This document shows, in pieces, positions 29,101 to 38,496 of a stretch of DNA of 64,000 nucleotides; the stretch's first letter is position 1, and every line of letters starts with the position of its first letter. Under the pieces are notes generated by a model. It was not told where the DNA came from. It searched no databases and saw nothing but the letters and a program-made list of their open reading frames with translations. The translations under genes were made by a program, and so were the position numbers. This DNA comes from Xanthomonas maliensis. Its GTDB lineage: Bacteria > Pseudomonadota > Gammaproteobacteria > Xanthomonadales > Xanthomonadaceae. The stretch spans positions 45,259 to 109,258 of the forward strand of contig NZ_NSET01000042.1 in the NCBI RefSeq assembly GCF_009192945.1, written 5' to 3'.

Positions 29101-29338
29101 TGTTGCTTCTCCTTCCATTGAACTGCATGAAGTTGCAAGTTCCGTCCACGACCGTCATCGATACCGGTAGGCAAGTGTGCCGCGTGTCGGTATTGCTCTG
29201 TCCGGGCCGCATCGGCGTACCGCCAGTGCACCGTCTGTCTGTCGGTGTCGCTGGGTGCGCCACCGACGCCGAGCCGAGCTCGCAATGCGAAGCCATCGGT
29301 CGCTGGAATAGCCCGCCATGCTGGTTGTTGCCATGCGC

Positions 29339-31348
29339 TCATGCGGCACGCACAGTCGCCTGCGTGCGCGCTGCCTCCGTTGGGCGCATGGCCAGGTAGC
29401 GTTCCGCCCACAGCTCTTCCAGGGTCGGCATGACCGCGTCCGCGTTCAGACCTGCAGCCGCCGCGAGCTCTCCGGCCGAGGCTCCCGTCCCGGTCTGTCG
29501 CAGCAACGCCAGCAGCTGCGCAGACAGCGGGCGGCTTGCCTCGCCATTCCAGACTGCGCGCCGAATCTCGCACTGATCGGCCAGCGTGCCATCCGGCTGC
29601 TTTTGCCGGCGTTCGACCAGGCGCACGTGATTGAGCAGCTCGGGAACCAGTGACGTGCGATCGGCACCCTGCTTGCGCGTGAGGATGAAGTCACCCACCA
29701 CCAGCGCCTGCAGCCCGGTGGTCAGGAAGCAGGTGATCGCGTCCTCGACCGAATCGACAATGGGCTCGACGTTGTTGTTGAACGAGGTATTGAGCAGGAC
29801 CGGCACGCCGGTGCGTTGGCGAAATGCATCGATCACCCGCCAGAAGCGTGGGTGATCTTCCCGGGAGACGGTCTGCACCCGAGCCGTGCCATCCACATGC
29901 GTCACCGCACCTAGCAATGCACGTTTGTCGGGTTGTACATTCAGCACGAACGTCATGAAGGGAAACCGCGTTTCGCCCTGCGGCAATTCGAAGTAGTCGG
30001 CGGCGGCTTCTTCAAGCACGGCCGGTGCGAACGGACGGAATGATTCGCGCGTTTTGATCATCTTGTTGATCAGGCGCTTGTTCTCCGCCGGCCGCGGATC
30101 GGCCAGAATGCTGCGATATCCCAACGCGCGCGGCCCGAATTCGGAGCGCCCCTGGACCCAGCCAACGACATTGCCTGCCGCAATCAGTTCGGCGGTGTCA
30201 CTCTCCACATCCTCGCTCCGGGTGATGTCGAGGTGCGCCGACCATGTGCGCAGCACCGTCTCGATCTCATCGCCCGTCCCGATGTCCGGGCCCCAGGTGA
30301 CGGTACGCAAACGCTGCCGCCGGCGGGTGCCGCCCATGGCGCGATGCACGCTCAGTGCCGCACCCAACGCATTGCCGCCGTCGTGCGCCGCGGGATGGAC
30401 GAACACCGTGTCAAATAGCCCAGAGCGCAAGATGTTGCCGTTCATCGTACAGTTGTGCGCCACCCCGCCGCCGAGGCAAAGATTGCGCAGCCCGGTGAGA
30501 GCCCGGAAATGCTTCAAGGCATGGAATGCTGCCCGCTCCAGGGTTTCCTGCAGCGCGGCGGCGAAGTCCATATGGATCTGTTCGATCGGCTCGCCCTTGC
30601 GGCGGGGCATCATGGTCTCGAACAGCGTATCGAGCAGCTGGGGCTGCAACCGCCACGCACCATCGGGCAGCAATTCGCACATCTGTTCGAACAGTGGGCG
30701 GAAGCGGCTTGCATCCCCATAGGGCGCCAGCCCCATCACCTTGTACTCGTCGAACAGCTGATAGCCCAGGAAACCGATGGCGTGCCAGTAGAAGTGGCCC
30801 AGTGACTCGGGAATCGGAACCCGATGCAGCAACTCCAGCCCGCTCGCGCTTCCGGTCAGCGTCAGACCGGACTCGGTCTCCCCCTGTCCGTCGATGGTCA
30901 TGACCAGTGCGTCGTCCAGGCCAGACATCTCGAAGGTCGTTGTGGCGTGCGCAATGTGATGCGGGACGAAGCGCAGCTTTTCACGCGGCACATCTACCCC
31001 AAGATGCAACTGCCATTGCGCCCGCAGCGCATCGATGACATCGAGCGTGTGGGTCGCCGACGGATTGGCGAGATACATCCGCCGCAACAGGCGTTCGGCG
31101 AACTGCGGACCGTACGGGATGGCGATGTAATCGACATCGGCGAGCGTGGCGCCGCCCTGTGCAAGCACCTGGCGAGTAGCACGCAGCGGCGCGGTATAGG
31201 AGTGTTTGATGCGGTTCAACCGCTCCTCCTCCACTGCCGCGACGACATGGCCATCCTTGAGTAACACTGCCGAGCCATCGTGGGTCTGGGTCGGCGAGTC
31301 CACTTCGAACTCGGTATTGGGACCACCGTAAAAGCCAAGTATCAACAT
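29339..31348 (-). CDS. carbamoyltransferase (NodU/CmcH/TobZ family)
   Basis: 669-residue protein. The N-terminal Kae1-like domain has HDGSAVLL, PHHIAHA and GGGVAHNC for metal and carbamoyl-adenylate chemistry. The YrdC-like C-terminal part has GRSEFGPRALGYRSILADPR, ESFRPFAP and LLNTSFN. Such enzymes use carbamoyl phosphate and ATP to O-carbamoylate sugars or hydroxyl groups of antibiotics and Nod factors. About 90 residues beyond the usual end form an extra segment with a winged-helix-like pattern (SAGELAAAAGLNADAVMPTL). A GGAGG ribosome site lies about 11 nt upstream. It probably carbamoylates a hydroxyl of the cluster product or its sugar. Confidence 0.93.
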   Translation of the reverse strand: MLILGFYGGPNTEFEVDSPTQTHDGSAVLLKDGHVVAAVEEERLNRIKHSYTAPLRATRQVLAQGGATLADVDYIAIPYGPQFAERLLRRMYLANPSATHTLDVIDALRAQWQLHLGVDVPREKLRFVPHHIAHATTTFEMSGLDDALVMTIDGQGETESGLTLTGSASGLELLHRVPIPESLGHFYWHAIGFLGYQLFDEYKVMGLAPYGDASRFRPLFEQMCELLPDGAWRLQPQLLDTLFETMMPRRKGEPIEQIHMDFAAALQETLERAAFHALKHFRALTGLRNLCLGGGVAHNCTMNGNILRSGLFDTVFVHPAAHDGGNALGAALSVHRAMGGTRRRQRLRTVTWGPDIGTGDEIETVLRTWSAHLDITRSEDVESDTAELIAAGNVVGWVQGRSEFGPRALGYRSILADPRPAENKRLINKMIKTRESFRPFAPAVLEEAAADYFELPQGETRFPFMTFVLNVQPDKRALLGAVTHVDGTARVQTVSREDHPRFWRVIDAFRQRTGVPVLLNTSFNNNVEPIVDSVEDAITCFLTTGLQALVVGDFILTRKQGADRTSLVPELLNHVRLVERRQKQPDGTLADQCEIRRAVWNGEASRPLSAQLLALLRQTGTGASAGELAAAAGLNADAVMPTLEELWAERYLAMRPTEAARTQATVRAA

Positions 31349-31474
31349 AGAAGTCTGTCTCCCTCCCTAGAAGCGGCGAATCGTCGGTCTTTCGCGACAG
31401 CCGCGCCGTCGCTCGCAACGCTGCGCTGACGCAGCGGTTGTCATCCGTTGGACAGTCGAGAAAGCATGCTTGCG

Positions 31475-33598
31475 CTACGAGCCGGTCGCCTGGGGCGCGC
31501 CATCGTGCTCCTGTAATTGCTGGCTCCACCACCAGGCCACGACCGGTGCCGATGTCCACAGCAATGCGAAGGGAATCGCACTGCTCAGCGCGGCCGGATT
31601 GAGGTAGGCGACCAGGGCGACGGTGAGCGCAGCGAAGACCGGCGAGACCCACATCAGCTTGGTGTACTGCAGCAAGCTATGTCCTTGGCCCTTGAACACG
31701 ATGATCGATGCGGTCCATTCCAGCAGCCCACGATGCGACACCAGCATGCGATAGCTGGCGCGCACGGCGGCATCGAGCGAGTTCTTGGCGTTCTCCACCC
31801 CAAAAATGAATGCCGATGAGCGCATCCCCAGCGACGACCACAACCCTTGCAACATGGGCTTGAGATTCCCGGAGAGCAGATTGCGCACCACCCCGATCGT
31901 CAGGCCGACCAAGGGAGGGAACCAGGCGATGGCAAGCAGATTGAGCGTCCACAGACCGGGAACGGCCGACGTCAGCCAGCCGACGATGAAACAGACCAGG
32001 GACACGAACGGAAACAGCAATCGAACGATATTGTGGAAGATCTTCCAGCGGCCGAACCAGGACAGCGGATTGCTGACCCGCATGCCGGAAGCGTTGCGGA
32101 TGCGCGGGAACAGCCATCGGATCGACTGCCAGTCTCCACGCTGCCATCGATGCGTGCGGCGTACCGCCGCATAGAACGTCGGTGCGAAGGTCTCATGCAG
32201 GACGATGTCCGTGGCCACCGCCGTCCTGACGATTCCCCCCTCAAGGACATCATGACTGAGGACTGTGTTTTCGGCGATCAGCCCGTGGGTCAGCCGGTGA
32301 AAGGCTTCGACATCGTAAAGGCCCTTGCCGAAGTACACCGTTTGGCCAAAGACATCCTGGTCGACATCGACGACCGATTGTTCGGAGCGGATTGCGTCGC
32401 TGGTCTCGATCTCGATGGTCGAGTGCAGGAGTGATTCCAGGCGGCTGGGTGCGGCATCGCTCGGCAAGGCGATCATCCCGCGGGGCTGCACGATAGTGTA
32501 GCCGGCTTCGACCCGCCGGCCATCGTGACTGAACACTGCGCGGTTGAGTGGATGGCTCAACACCGCAACCAGTGCGCTGACGGCACCCGCGGTCAAGTCG
32601 GCATTGTCATCGTCCAGCGTGAGCACGTAACGGGTGCCGCTCACCTTGTCGAGATCGCCGTGCATCGTCTCGAACGGCGACGGTGCACCCATCAGATACG
32701 CGTTCAACTCTTCCAGCTTGCCGCGCTTGCGCTCCCATCCCATCCAGACGCCTTCGCCTGGATTCCAGCGGCGCGGACGATGCAACAGCACGAAACCGCC
32801 ACCATGCTGTTCGTTCATCAACGCGATACGCGCGCGCGCATGGTCCAGCAAGGCAGCATCGTCGTCGGTCGTCTGGCTGGCGGCGTCTGTAAAGTCGGAC
32901 AGCAGTGCGTAGCCAGCGTTCGCTTGGCGATTCTTCTGGTACAGGGCCTCCAGCGATTGCACGAGCCTGTCGATGCCCTCGCGCGAAGTCAGTAGGCAGG
33001 GAATGGCGACCAGTGTCTTTGCCGAGACTGGCAGACCGGCGCTGAAGTCCATCCGCGGCATCCAGCGCGGGCGCAGGCCACGTGACAGCAACATGTTGAA
33101 CCAGCCGGGGATGATGCAATTGGCGTAGAACGTCACCGCGATGGCAAGCAAGAGCTTGCCAGGCCAGGCCATCCCGATCTCGAATGTCAACACCGAAAAA
33201 ATGCCATAGCTGGCGCACAGCAACAAGGCGAGCATGCAATACGCAAGCAATAGCCCGGGCAACGTGCGGGTCTGGATGCGCTCTTGCAGGCTCAGGCGCG
33301 CCTTCAATTCCTTGGCCAGCGTCGCCACGCCGCGATCGGTCAGGAAATAGCCAACATGTGAACGTCGATCAGCGACGCCGTGGCGCTCGCTCGTTTGCAA
33401 CGCGAGGGCGAGCGTCAGACGCGCCACCTCGATTGGCGGCCGTCCAGATCGCTGTGCCCAGGCCAGCACGCGGGCCTGGTAGTCGTCCCGGGTGCGCTGG
33501 TCCATGGCGCTGTATGCGCCCATCGGGTCCTGGCGAAGCACCGCATCGATATCGTCCCCATCCACAACGGGGCCTCTGACAGCAACGTACAAGTCCAT
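31475..33598 (-). CDS. membrane GT84-type glycosyltransferase (cyclic beta-1,2-glucan synthase module)
   Basis: 707-residue protein matching the central glycosyltransferase module of NdvB/Cgs cyclic beta-1,2-glucan synthases: LLHRPRRWNPGEGVWMGWE followed by RKRGKLEELN, then LTLDDDN (DxD), YFGKGLYDVEAFH, LSHDVLEGG and the RRTHRWQRGDWQ acceptor/processive motif. Two helices lie near residues 115-165 and a group of four to six after about 505, so it sits in the inner membrane. The very long flanking and GH94 phosphorylase domains of full NdvB (about 2,800 residues) are absent. GGAGG lies 8 nt before the ATG. It may add glucose from UDP-glucose to the natural product or make a short glucan; its location beside a carbamoyltransferase suggests the former. 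Confidence 0.82.
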   Translation of the reverse strand: MDLYVAVRGPVVDGDDIDAVLRQDPMGAYSAMDQRTRDDYQARVLAWAQRSGRPPIEVARLTLALALQTSERHGVADRRSHVGYFLTDRGVATLAKELKARLSLQERIQTRTLPGLLLAYCMLALLLCASYGIFSVLTFEIGMAWPGKLLLAIAVTFYANCIIPGWFNMLLSRGLRPRWMPRMDFSAGLPVSAKTLVAIPCLLTSREGIDRLVQSLEALYQKNRQANAGYALLSDFTDAASQTTDDDAALLDHARARIALMNEQHGGGFVLLHRPRRWNPGEGVWMGWERKRGKLEELNAYLMGAPSPFETMHGDLDKVSGTRYVLTLDDDNADLTAGAVSALVAVLSHPLNRAVFSHDGRRVEAGYTIVQPRGMIALPSDAAPSRLESLLHSTIEIETSDAIRSEQSVVDVDQDVFGQTVYFGKGLYDVEAFHRLTHGLIAENTVLSHDVLEGGIVRTAVATDIVLHETFAPTFYAAVRRTHRWQRGDWQSIRWLFPRIRNASGMRVSNPLSWFGRWKIFHNIVRLLFPFVSLVCFIVGWLTSAVPGLWTLNLLAIAWFPPLVGLTIGVVRNLLSGNLKPMLQGLWSSLGMRSSAFIFGVENAKNSLDAAVRASYRMLVSHRGLLEWTASIIVFKGQGHSLLQYTKLMWVSPVFAALTVALVAYLNPAALSSAIPFALLWTSAPVVAWWWSQQLQEHDGAPQATGS

Positions 33599-33780
33599 CC
33601 CAAGACCTCCACTGATGCCTGCCAGTTGACCTTGGCAAGACGATGGCGTGCATGCGGTACTCGACGACTCCTAGCGGCGGATACTTCCCCAATTCGCCAT
33701 CCAGCGTCAACCCATCGAGGCGCGGTCATGGCGCTAAAGAAGAAGGCGTCGTGCCCTGGTGCGTCGTTCGTCTGATCGTC

Positions 33781-34596
33781 TCAACGCGCTGCCTTGTGCG
33801 AGCAGGCCAGCACGTAATGATGAATGAAGCGGGAAAAATACTCCGGGCCAAAAAAGACCGGCTTTCTGGAGCGTGGTCGCGGCGAAACCTCCGGTGCCGC
33901 TTGCCGATGCAACGCCTTGAACCTGCGTACCGAACGCAGGAACGGCTTCCAACAGTGTTCGGTTGCATCGACGACGTCTGCGCTGGCGAAACCGGCATCG
34001 AGGATGATCGCCTGCAACGCCGCCGGACTCGCAACGGCGTTCGCATTGGGAATATGGGTGCGTTTGACGGTGGCGGCCGGAAGCGGCGTCATGAGTGCAT
34101 CGGAATGCACCAGCCTGCCGCCAGGCTTGAGCACACGCAGTGCTTCGCGCAGGAAGGCCACACGCGTGTCGAAGTGAAAGGCCGCCTCCACGCAAAGGAT
34201 GTTATCGAATGACGCATCGGCGAACTCAAGCCGGGTCGCATCCATGCGCAGGAACTGGCACCCGGGAGCGTTCTTGCGCGCGCGTTCGAGCTGTTGCTCG
34301 GAGACATTGATGGCCACAATCTGGTCTGCCGGGTAATGGCGGAGCAAGTGACGCGTCGAAGCGCCCATTCCGCATGCGACATCGAGGATGCGGCCTGTGC
34401 GCGCCTGCAGTGGAATCATGTCGATCAACCGCGCGACCAGAGCTTCGGACGCTTCGGATTGCGTTTGTGCGTCGGAGGTCCAGAAGCCGAAGTTATAGAA
34501 GTCGCTTGAGCCGTAGTAGGACTCGATGACCGCACCACGCATGGCTGTATCGTAGCCGTCGATCATGGACTTCTGCGACATGACTTCCTCCGTCAT
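33781..34596 (-). CDS. SAM-dependent class I methyltransferase
   Basis: 271-residue methyltransferase of the UbiE/Coq5-like type: FYNFGFW N-terminal segment, SAM motif I ILDVACGMGASTRHLL, the acidic motif II near VAINVSEQQLERA, and post-motif ASFDNILCVEAAFHF and LRVLKPGGRLV. The N-terminal region resembles O- or C-methyltransferases of antibiotic and sterol-like pathways. The ATG at 34596 (AAGGAA upstream) is used; an internal ATG at 34581 preceded by GGAGGA is an equally possible start. It is the first gene of the minus-strand tailoring group, 182 nt before the glycosyltransferase. Confidence 0.9.
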   Translation of the reverse strand: MTEEVMSQKSMIDGYDTAMRGAVIESYYGSSDFYNFGFWTSDAQTQSEASEALVARLIDMIPLQARTGRILDVACGMGASTRHLLRHYPADQIVAINVSEQQLERARKNAPGCQFLRMDATRLEFADASFDNILCVEAAFHFDTRVAFLREALRVLKPGGRLVHSDALMTPLPAATVKRTHIPNANAVASPAALQAIILDAGFASADVVDATEHCWKPFLRSVRRFKALHRQAAPEVSPRPRSRKPVFFGPEYFSRFIHHYVLACSHKAAR

Positions 34597-34825
34597 ACGA
34601 TGAATTCCTTTGCGTGGATGAGTATTGCATAGCCCAAATGGCCTCACAAGGCAACGCACGCGCTGTCGCGTGCGTCGCCGTGCCTGCAGCGTCGTGCACA
34701 CAGCCATCGGTGGCGGACCGTTACGCGCGATACCTGTCCAGTGATCGCCGCGAGGTTGTTGCGGTGCGCCAAGGCGACTGCGCAATGTCGCGCTTGTTCA
34801 TCACCCGTACCTCCATCGCGGCGGA

Positions 34826-34852
34826 TTGTGTTCTCACAACGCTGTATTACAG
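34826..34852. promoter_or_regulatory. two adjacent dyads in the divergent promoter region
   Basis: TTGTG-TTCT-CACAA (34826-34839) is followed by CTGTA-T-TACAG (34842-34852). They lie 34-61 nt before the ABC transporter ATG, in the 290-nt gap between the divergent methyltransferase and transporter genes. They look like operator half-site pairs for a dimeric regulator. The spacing does not fit CRP/Clp, and no regulator is assigned. Confidence 0.3.
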
Positions 34853-34886
34853 TACGCGCTCGGACCCCTGAGCTCGCCGGTATCGC

Positions 34887-36719
34887 ATGGACAGTGACGC
34901 GTCGAAGTCGAGCAGCCAAGGCAATGCAGTACGTCTGCTCTACCGCGAGCTCTGGAAGGAATCGCAAGGACATCGTGGCGTCTTGTTGGGTGCGATGGCG
35001 TTGTTGATCACAGCGCAGCTCGTGCTGTTGGCGATTCCATATCTGGTCGGGCGCGCGTTCAATATCCTGCAGGTCAAGAGCCAAGCCGGAACCGGCGAAG
35101 CGATTCTTTGGTTGCTGGCAATGTTGGCAGCGACGTTGATCAGCTGGTTGATCCATGGCCCGGGGCGAATTCTTGAGCGCAACGTGGCGCTGGAAGTCCG
35201 CAAGCGCGTCGCTGCTGCGCTGACCGAGCGGCTGCTCGCCTTTCCACTGTCGTGGCATGACGAACATCATTCGGTTGCCAGCACGCACCGCATTCAGCAA
35301 AGCAGCTCCGCGTTGGGTACGTTTGCCGAAAGCCAGTTCATCTATCTGGGTAGCGCGATCAAGTTGGTCGGTCCGATCGGATTGCTGTTGCTGATCCATC
35401 CGTTGGTGGGGGCAATGGCCGCGGTCGGCCTGCTTGTCATCTGCCTGTCCGTGGTGAGTTTCGATCGTGCCATGTTGCGCTTGGCCATCCGCGCCAATGA
35501 TGCCGAGCGTCGCTACAGTGCGACGCTGGCTGACGCACTCAGCAATGCGACGACAATGTTGGCCTTGCGGCAAACACGCGCGTTCTTGCAGCTGCTGCAA
35601 CAGCGGGTGGAGGCGTTGGCAGAGCCGTTCAAGCGGATGATCCTGATCAACGAGGGCAAATGGTGCGTGGTCGATGTTGCAAGCAGGTTGCTCAGCTGTT
35701 GCCTGGTCGGTCTGTACGCCTGGCTCGCCTTGCGCGCTTCGGCGGGCGAAAAGCCATTGCTGCTCGGCAACGTCTATATGGTGTGGGAGTACGCACTGCA
35801 GGCGGGCACCGTGGTGGCGTCGGTGGCGATGAACTTCCAGGTGTTCGCCACGCAATACGCAAACTATCAGAGCGCGGATGTCATTCGTGAGCAGGCCGTC
35901 GGGGAGATCGGCATGCAAGCGATCCCGCGGCGGACGTGGGACCGCTGCGAGATAGAGAACGTGCTGTTTCGCCATCGCAGCGCGCGCAGCGATGCGCCGA
36001 CGCTGACCGATATTCGCTTGTCGCTGCATCGCGGCAAGCGTTATGCGCTGATCGGGCGAAGCGGTGCAGGCAAGAGCACGCTGCTGCGTGTGCTTGCCGG
36101 ACTCTATGTCGCCGATCAGATCTCTGTGCACGTCGATGATGCTGCAACCGAACATTCACCCGCGGAGGCCGCCAGGTTGCTCCGGGGTTCGACGACCTTG
36201 ATCCCGCAGGAGGTCCAGCTCTTCGAGGCGTCGCTTGCCGGCAACCTGGCAATGTGCGAACCGCTGGACGACCAACCGATGTCCGCCTATTTTCAGCAGG
36301 CGCTGCAGGTGGCGAGCGTCCGCGACTTTCTTGCGCCTGGTGCGGACCCGGCGCAGGTGTCGATCGCAGAGCATGCGTCGAATTGGTCGGGCGGCCAGCG
36401 TGCCCGGGTCGCGTTGGCCAGAGGCCTGTTGGCGGCGCGTGGCAGCTCGATGGTCTTGCTGGACGAGCCGACCGCCAGCCTCGACGCAGGGACCGAAGCG
36501 ATCGTGTATCGGAACTTGTTCGCGCACTTTGCCGATACCTGCCTGGTGGCGTCGGTGCATCGTCTGGAGCTGCTGACCCACTTCGATGAAGTGCTGGTGC
36601 TGGAGGACGGGCAGCTGGTTGCGCAAGGACCCGAATCCTTGCTGGCCGCGACATCCAGCGCGTACGCAGCGTTGCGTGCTGCCAGCCTGCAGCAGTCCGC
36701 CTCCGCGACCGGCGCATAG
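34887..36719 (+). CDS. ABC half-transporter (exporter type, TMD-NBD)
   Basis: 610-residue fused transporter: about six helices in residues 35-330, then an ATPase with Walker A GRSGAGKST, signature WSGGQRARVALARG, Walker B MVLLDEPTASLD and H-loop VASVH. It should function as a homodimer. It reads divergently from the methyltransferase/glycosyltransferase/carbamoyltransferase group, so it may export the glycosylated product; NdvA, the partner exporter of NdvB, has the same half-transporter architecture. GC content by eye is slightly lower than in the PKS genes. It is the last cluster gene before the core-genome FadL gene. Confidence 0.9.
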   Translation: MDSDASKSSSQGNAVRLLYRELWKESQGHRGVLLGAMALLITAQLVLLAIPYLVGRAFNILQVKSQAGTGEAILWLLAMLAATLISWLIHGPGRILERNVALEVRKRVAAALTERLLAFPLSWHDEHHSVASTHRIQQSSSALGTFAESQFIYLGSAIKLVGPIGLLLLIHPLVGAMAAVGLLVICLSVVSFDRAMLRLAIRANDAERRYSATLADALSNATTMLALRQTRAFLQLLQQRVEALAEPFKRMILINEGKWCVVDVASRLLSCCLVGLYAWLALRASAGEKPLLLGNVYMVWEYALQAGTVVASVAMNFQVFATQYANYQSADVIREQAVGEIGMQAIPRRTWDRCEIENVLFRHRSARSDAPTLTDIRLSLHRGKRYALIGRSGAGKSTLLRVLAGLYVADQISVHVDDAATEHSPAEAARLLRGSTTLIPQEVQLFEASLAGNLAMCEPLDDQPMSAYFQQALQVASVRDFLAPGADPAQVSIAEHASNWSGGQRARVALARGLLAARGSSMVLLDEPTASLDAGTEAIVYRNLFAHFADTCLVASVHRLELLTHFDEVLVLEDGQLVAQGPESLLAATSSAYAALRAASLQQSASATGA

Positions 36720-36886
36720 GCAACCGGCGGCCGGGTTCCGGGCATGGACGAGGGCCATGCGGCCGTGGTGCCTGCTGCTATCGCCGGGTACCGCCGGCAA
36801 GGCCTCCCCGTCACGCGGCCGGTCGTGCTCGCATCGCGACGGTGTCCGGACAGCGCGACGGGCCGCTGCTGCCGCAATCGCGCAAG

Positions 36887-36909
36887 AAAAACCCCGCCGT
36901 GGCGGGGTT
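36887..36909 (-). terminator. rho-independent terminator of the FadL gene
   Basis: Perfect 9-bp inverted repeat AACCCCGCC / GGCGGGGTT around a 2-nt centre. Read on the minus strand it is followed by TTTTT. It lies 31 nt beyond the FadL stop codon and marks the physical border between the gene cluster and the following chromosomal genes. Confidence 0.85.
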
Positions 36910-36939
36910 CTCCTCATCGCTTCGCGTTGGACGCGTCGG

Positions 36940-38280
36940 TCAGAACCTGTACTGGACCGAGGCGGCCAGCACGTCGCCGCGCACGTTGTAGCTGCCAGCC
37001 ACGGTGTTGCCGGTGGCAGAGACGGAGGCAACGGTCGGATCGCTGGTGAACAGGTGGGTGTACCCGAAGTTGTACTCGGTCTGCTGCGACGGACGCCAGC
37101 TCATGCCCAGCGAGACCCACTTGCGGCTGGCATCGGGCACGCGCACGTCGCGGTGCTCGGAGGTGGTCGGGGTCTGGTCGTAGGCCAGGCCGCCACGCAG
37201 GGTCAGGGTGTCGCTCATCCGGTAGTCGGCACCGATCGACGCGAAGGTGGTGTCGCGGTAGGAGAAGTCCAGCACGCTGTTGGGCTGGTTGGAGGCGAAG
37301 TCCACCGTCACCTGGTCGAACTTGCTCCAGGCGGTGCGGGTGACGTCGGCCATGATCGACCACTGCTCGTTGATGTTATGGGTGAAGCTGGCCGTCGCGC
37401 TGGCCGGCAGCTTGACGGTGGCGCGACCCTTGGTATCGACGAAGGTGCCCGGCGCGGCCACGGCCAACACGGCGGCGGCACTGCCCGGCACGGTGAAATC
37501 GGCATCACCGTTGGTGATCTTGTGCTCGACCTGCGAGCGGTAGCTGAAGCCGATATGGGTGTTCTCGTCGACGCTGAACAGGCCGCCCACGGTGAAGCCC
37601 ACTTCGGTGTTGTCGCCCTTGATGCGCGAGTAGCCATCGGCGCTGCCCGGCGCGAAGCCCGGCACGCGACGCGCGGCCAGCACGCTACCGAAGTCGACCG
37701 CATTGCCCAGGTCGATATCCAGGCGCTCGGCGAACACCGATGCACCGAAGGACACGTAGGGATTGACGTCGTAGGAGAAGGCGACGTTGAAGTCGATGGC
37801 CTGCAGCTCGGTCTTGGTGCCGTTGTAGCGGCCGACCCAGTCGCGGTCGTATTCGGTCTTGAAGCCGAACGGCACCGTCAGCGAGGTGCCCAGGTGCATA
37901 TTGTTGTTTTCGCCGAACGGCATGTGGAAGTAGACCGCCGGAACCGGGGCGATCATGCCGGCGTCGCCGCCGTTGCCGCCGGAGATCGGCGCGCCATTGG
38001 CGTAGGTCGCACTGCCGGGCTGGTACTTGGCCGAGAAGCTGATCGCACTGACGTCGGCCTGGAACAGGCTGCCATCGAGCTGACGCATGCCCGCGGGATT
38101 ATTGGCGATGATCGATGCGTCGCCCGGGGCGCTGGCCGAACCGGCAAAGGCGCGGCCGAGACCCTTGGCGCTGTTTTCCTTCAGCTGGAAGGCGGCACCG
38201 TGTGCCTGGCCGACGGCCAGCACGCCGGCGATACCGACGGCCAGAAGGGTGGCGCGGCTGAGAGTGGAAGCGTTGGACAT
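36940..38280 (-). CDS. fadL: FadL/OmpP1-family outer-membrane transporter
   Basis: 446-residue precursor. The signal peptide ends near QAHGA, followed by the conserved FadL hatch segment FQLKENSAKGLGRAFAG and NNPAGM. The rest is beta-barrel-like and ends in the C-terminal aromatic VQYRF used for outer-membrane insertion. It imports long-chain fatty acids or other hydrophobic compounds. The ATG at 38280 is preferred because the signal peptide starts there; the open frame continues upstream without meaning. A promoter candidate lies about 110 nt upstream and a strong terminator follows the gene, so it is probably monocistronic. Confidence 0.93.
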   Translation of the reverse strand: MSNASTLSRATLLAVGIAGVLAVGQAHGAAFQLKENSAKGLGRAFAGSASAPGDASIIANNPAGMRQLDGSLFQADVSAISFSAKYQPGSATYANGAPISGGNGGDAGMIAPVPAVYFHMPFGENNNMHLGTSLTVPFGFKTEYDRDWVGRYNGTKTELQAIDFNVAFSYDVNPYVSFGASVFAERLDIDLGNAVDFGSVLAARRVPGFAPGSADGYSRIKGDNTEVGFTVGGLFSVDENTHIGFSYRSQVEHKITNGDADFTVPGSAAAVLAVAAPGTFVDTKGRATVKLPASATASFTHNINEQWSIMADVTRTAWSKFDQVTVDFASNQPNSVLDFSYRDTTFASIGADYRMSDTLTLRGGLAYDQTPTTSEHRDVRVPDASRKWVSLGMSWRPSQQTEYNFGYTHLFTSDPTVASVSATGNTVAGSYNVRGDVLAASVQYRF

Positions 38281-38391
38281 GAGTGGATGCTCTCCGGAAA
38301 AATGGACTGCAATGGTCAGTAGCGCCCGCGTCCACGCCAACCCAGCCATGGAGCGCGCCGGAGACCCCCCCCGACATACGACGCCGTACGC

Positions 38392-38419
38392 AGTATACCC
38401 ACGAGAATTAACCGAACAA
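38392..38419 (-). promoter_or_regulatory. sigma70-like promoter candidate for the FadL gene
   Basis: On the minus strand, TTGTTC (38419-38414) and TATACT (38397-38392) are separated by 16 nt. The -10 matches consensus in 5 of 6 positions, the -35 in 3 of 6. This predicts a leader of roughly 105 nt before the ATG at 38280. Confidence 0.4.
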
Positions 38420-38496
38420 TAACGGTGTCCAGAGGTGCGGCCTGGACAGGTTGGGGATGGGTTCAGGACCGTGAACCCGCTATCGTGGCAACCAAG

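Noticed and set aside
32000..33598. Cellulose synthase or MdoH (OPG glucosyltransferase) identity for the glycosyltransferase
   Set aside because: The RKRGKLEELN, YFGKGLYDVEAFH and LSHDVLEGG blocks match the GT84 module of NdvB better than GT2 cellulose synthase or MdoH motifs.
34826..34839. CRP/Clp binding site before the ABC transporter
   Set aside because: The dyad TTGTG-N4-CACAA has four bases between halves where CRP-type sites need TGTGA-N6-TCACA; kept only as an unassigned dyad.
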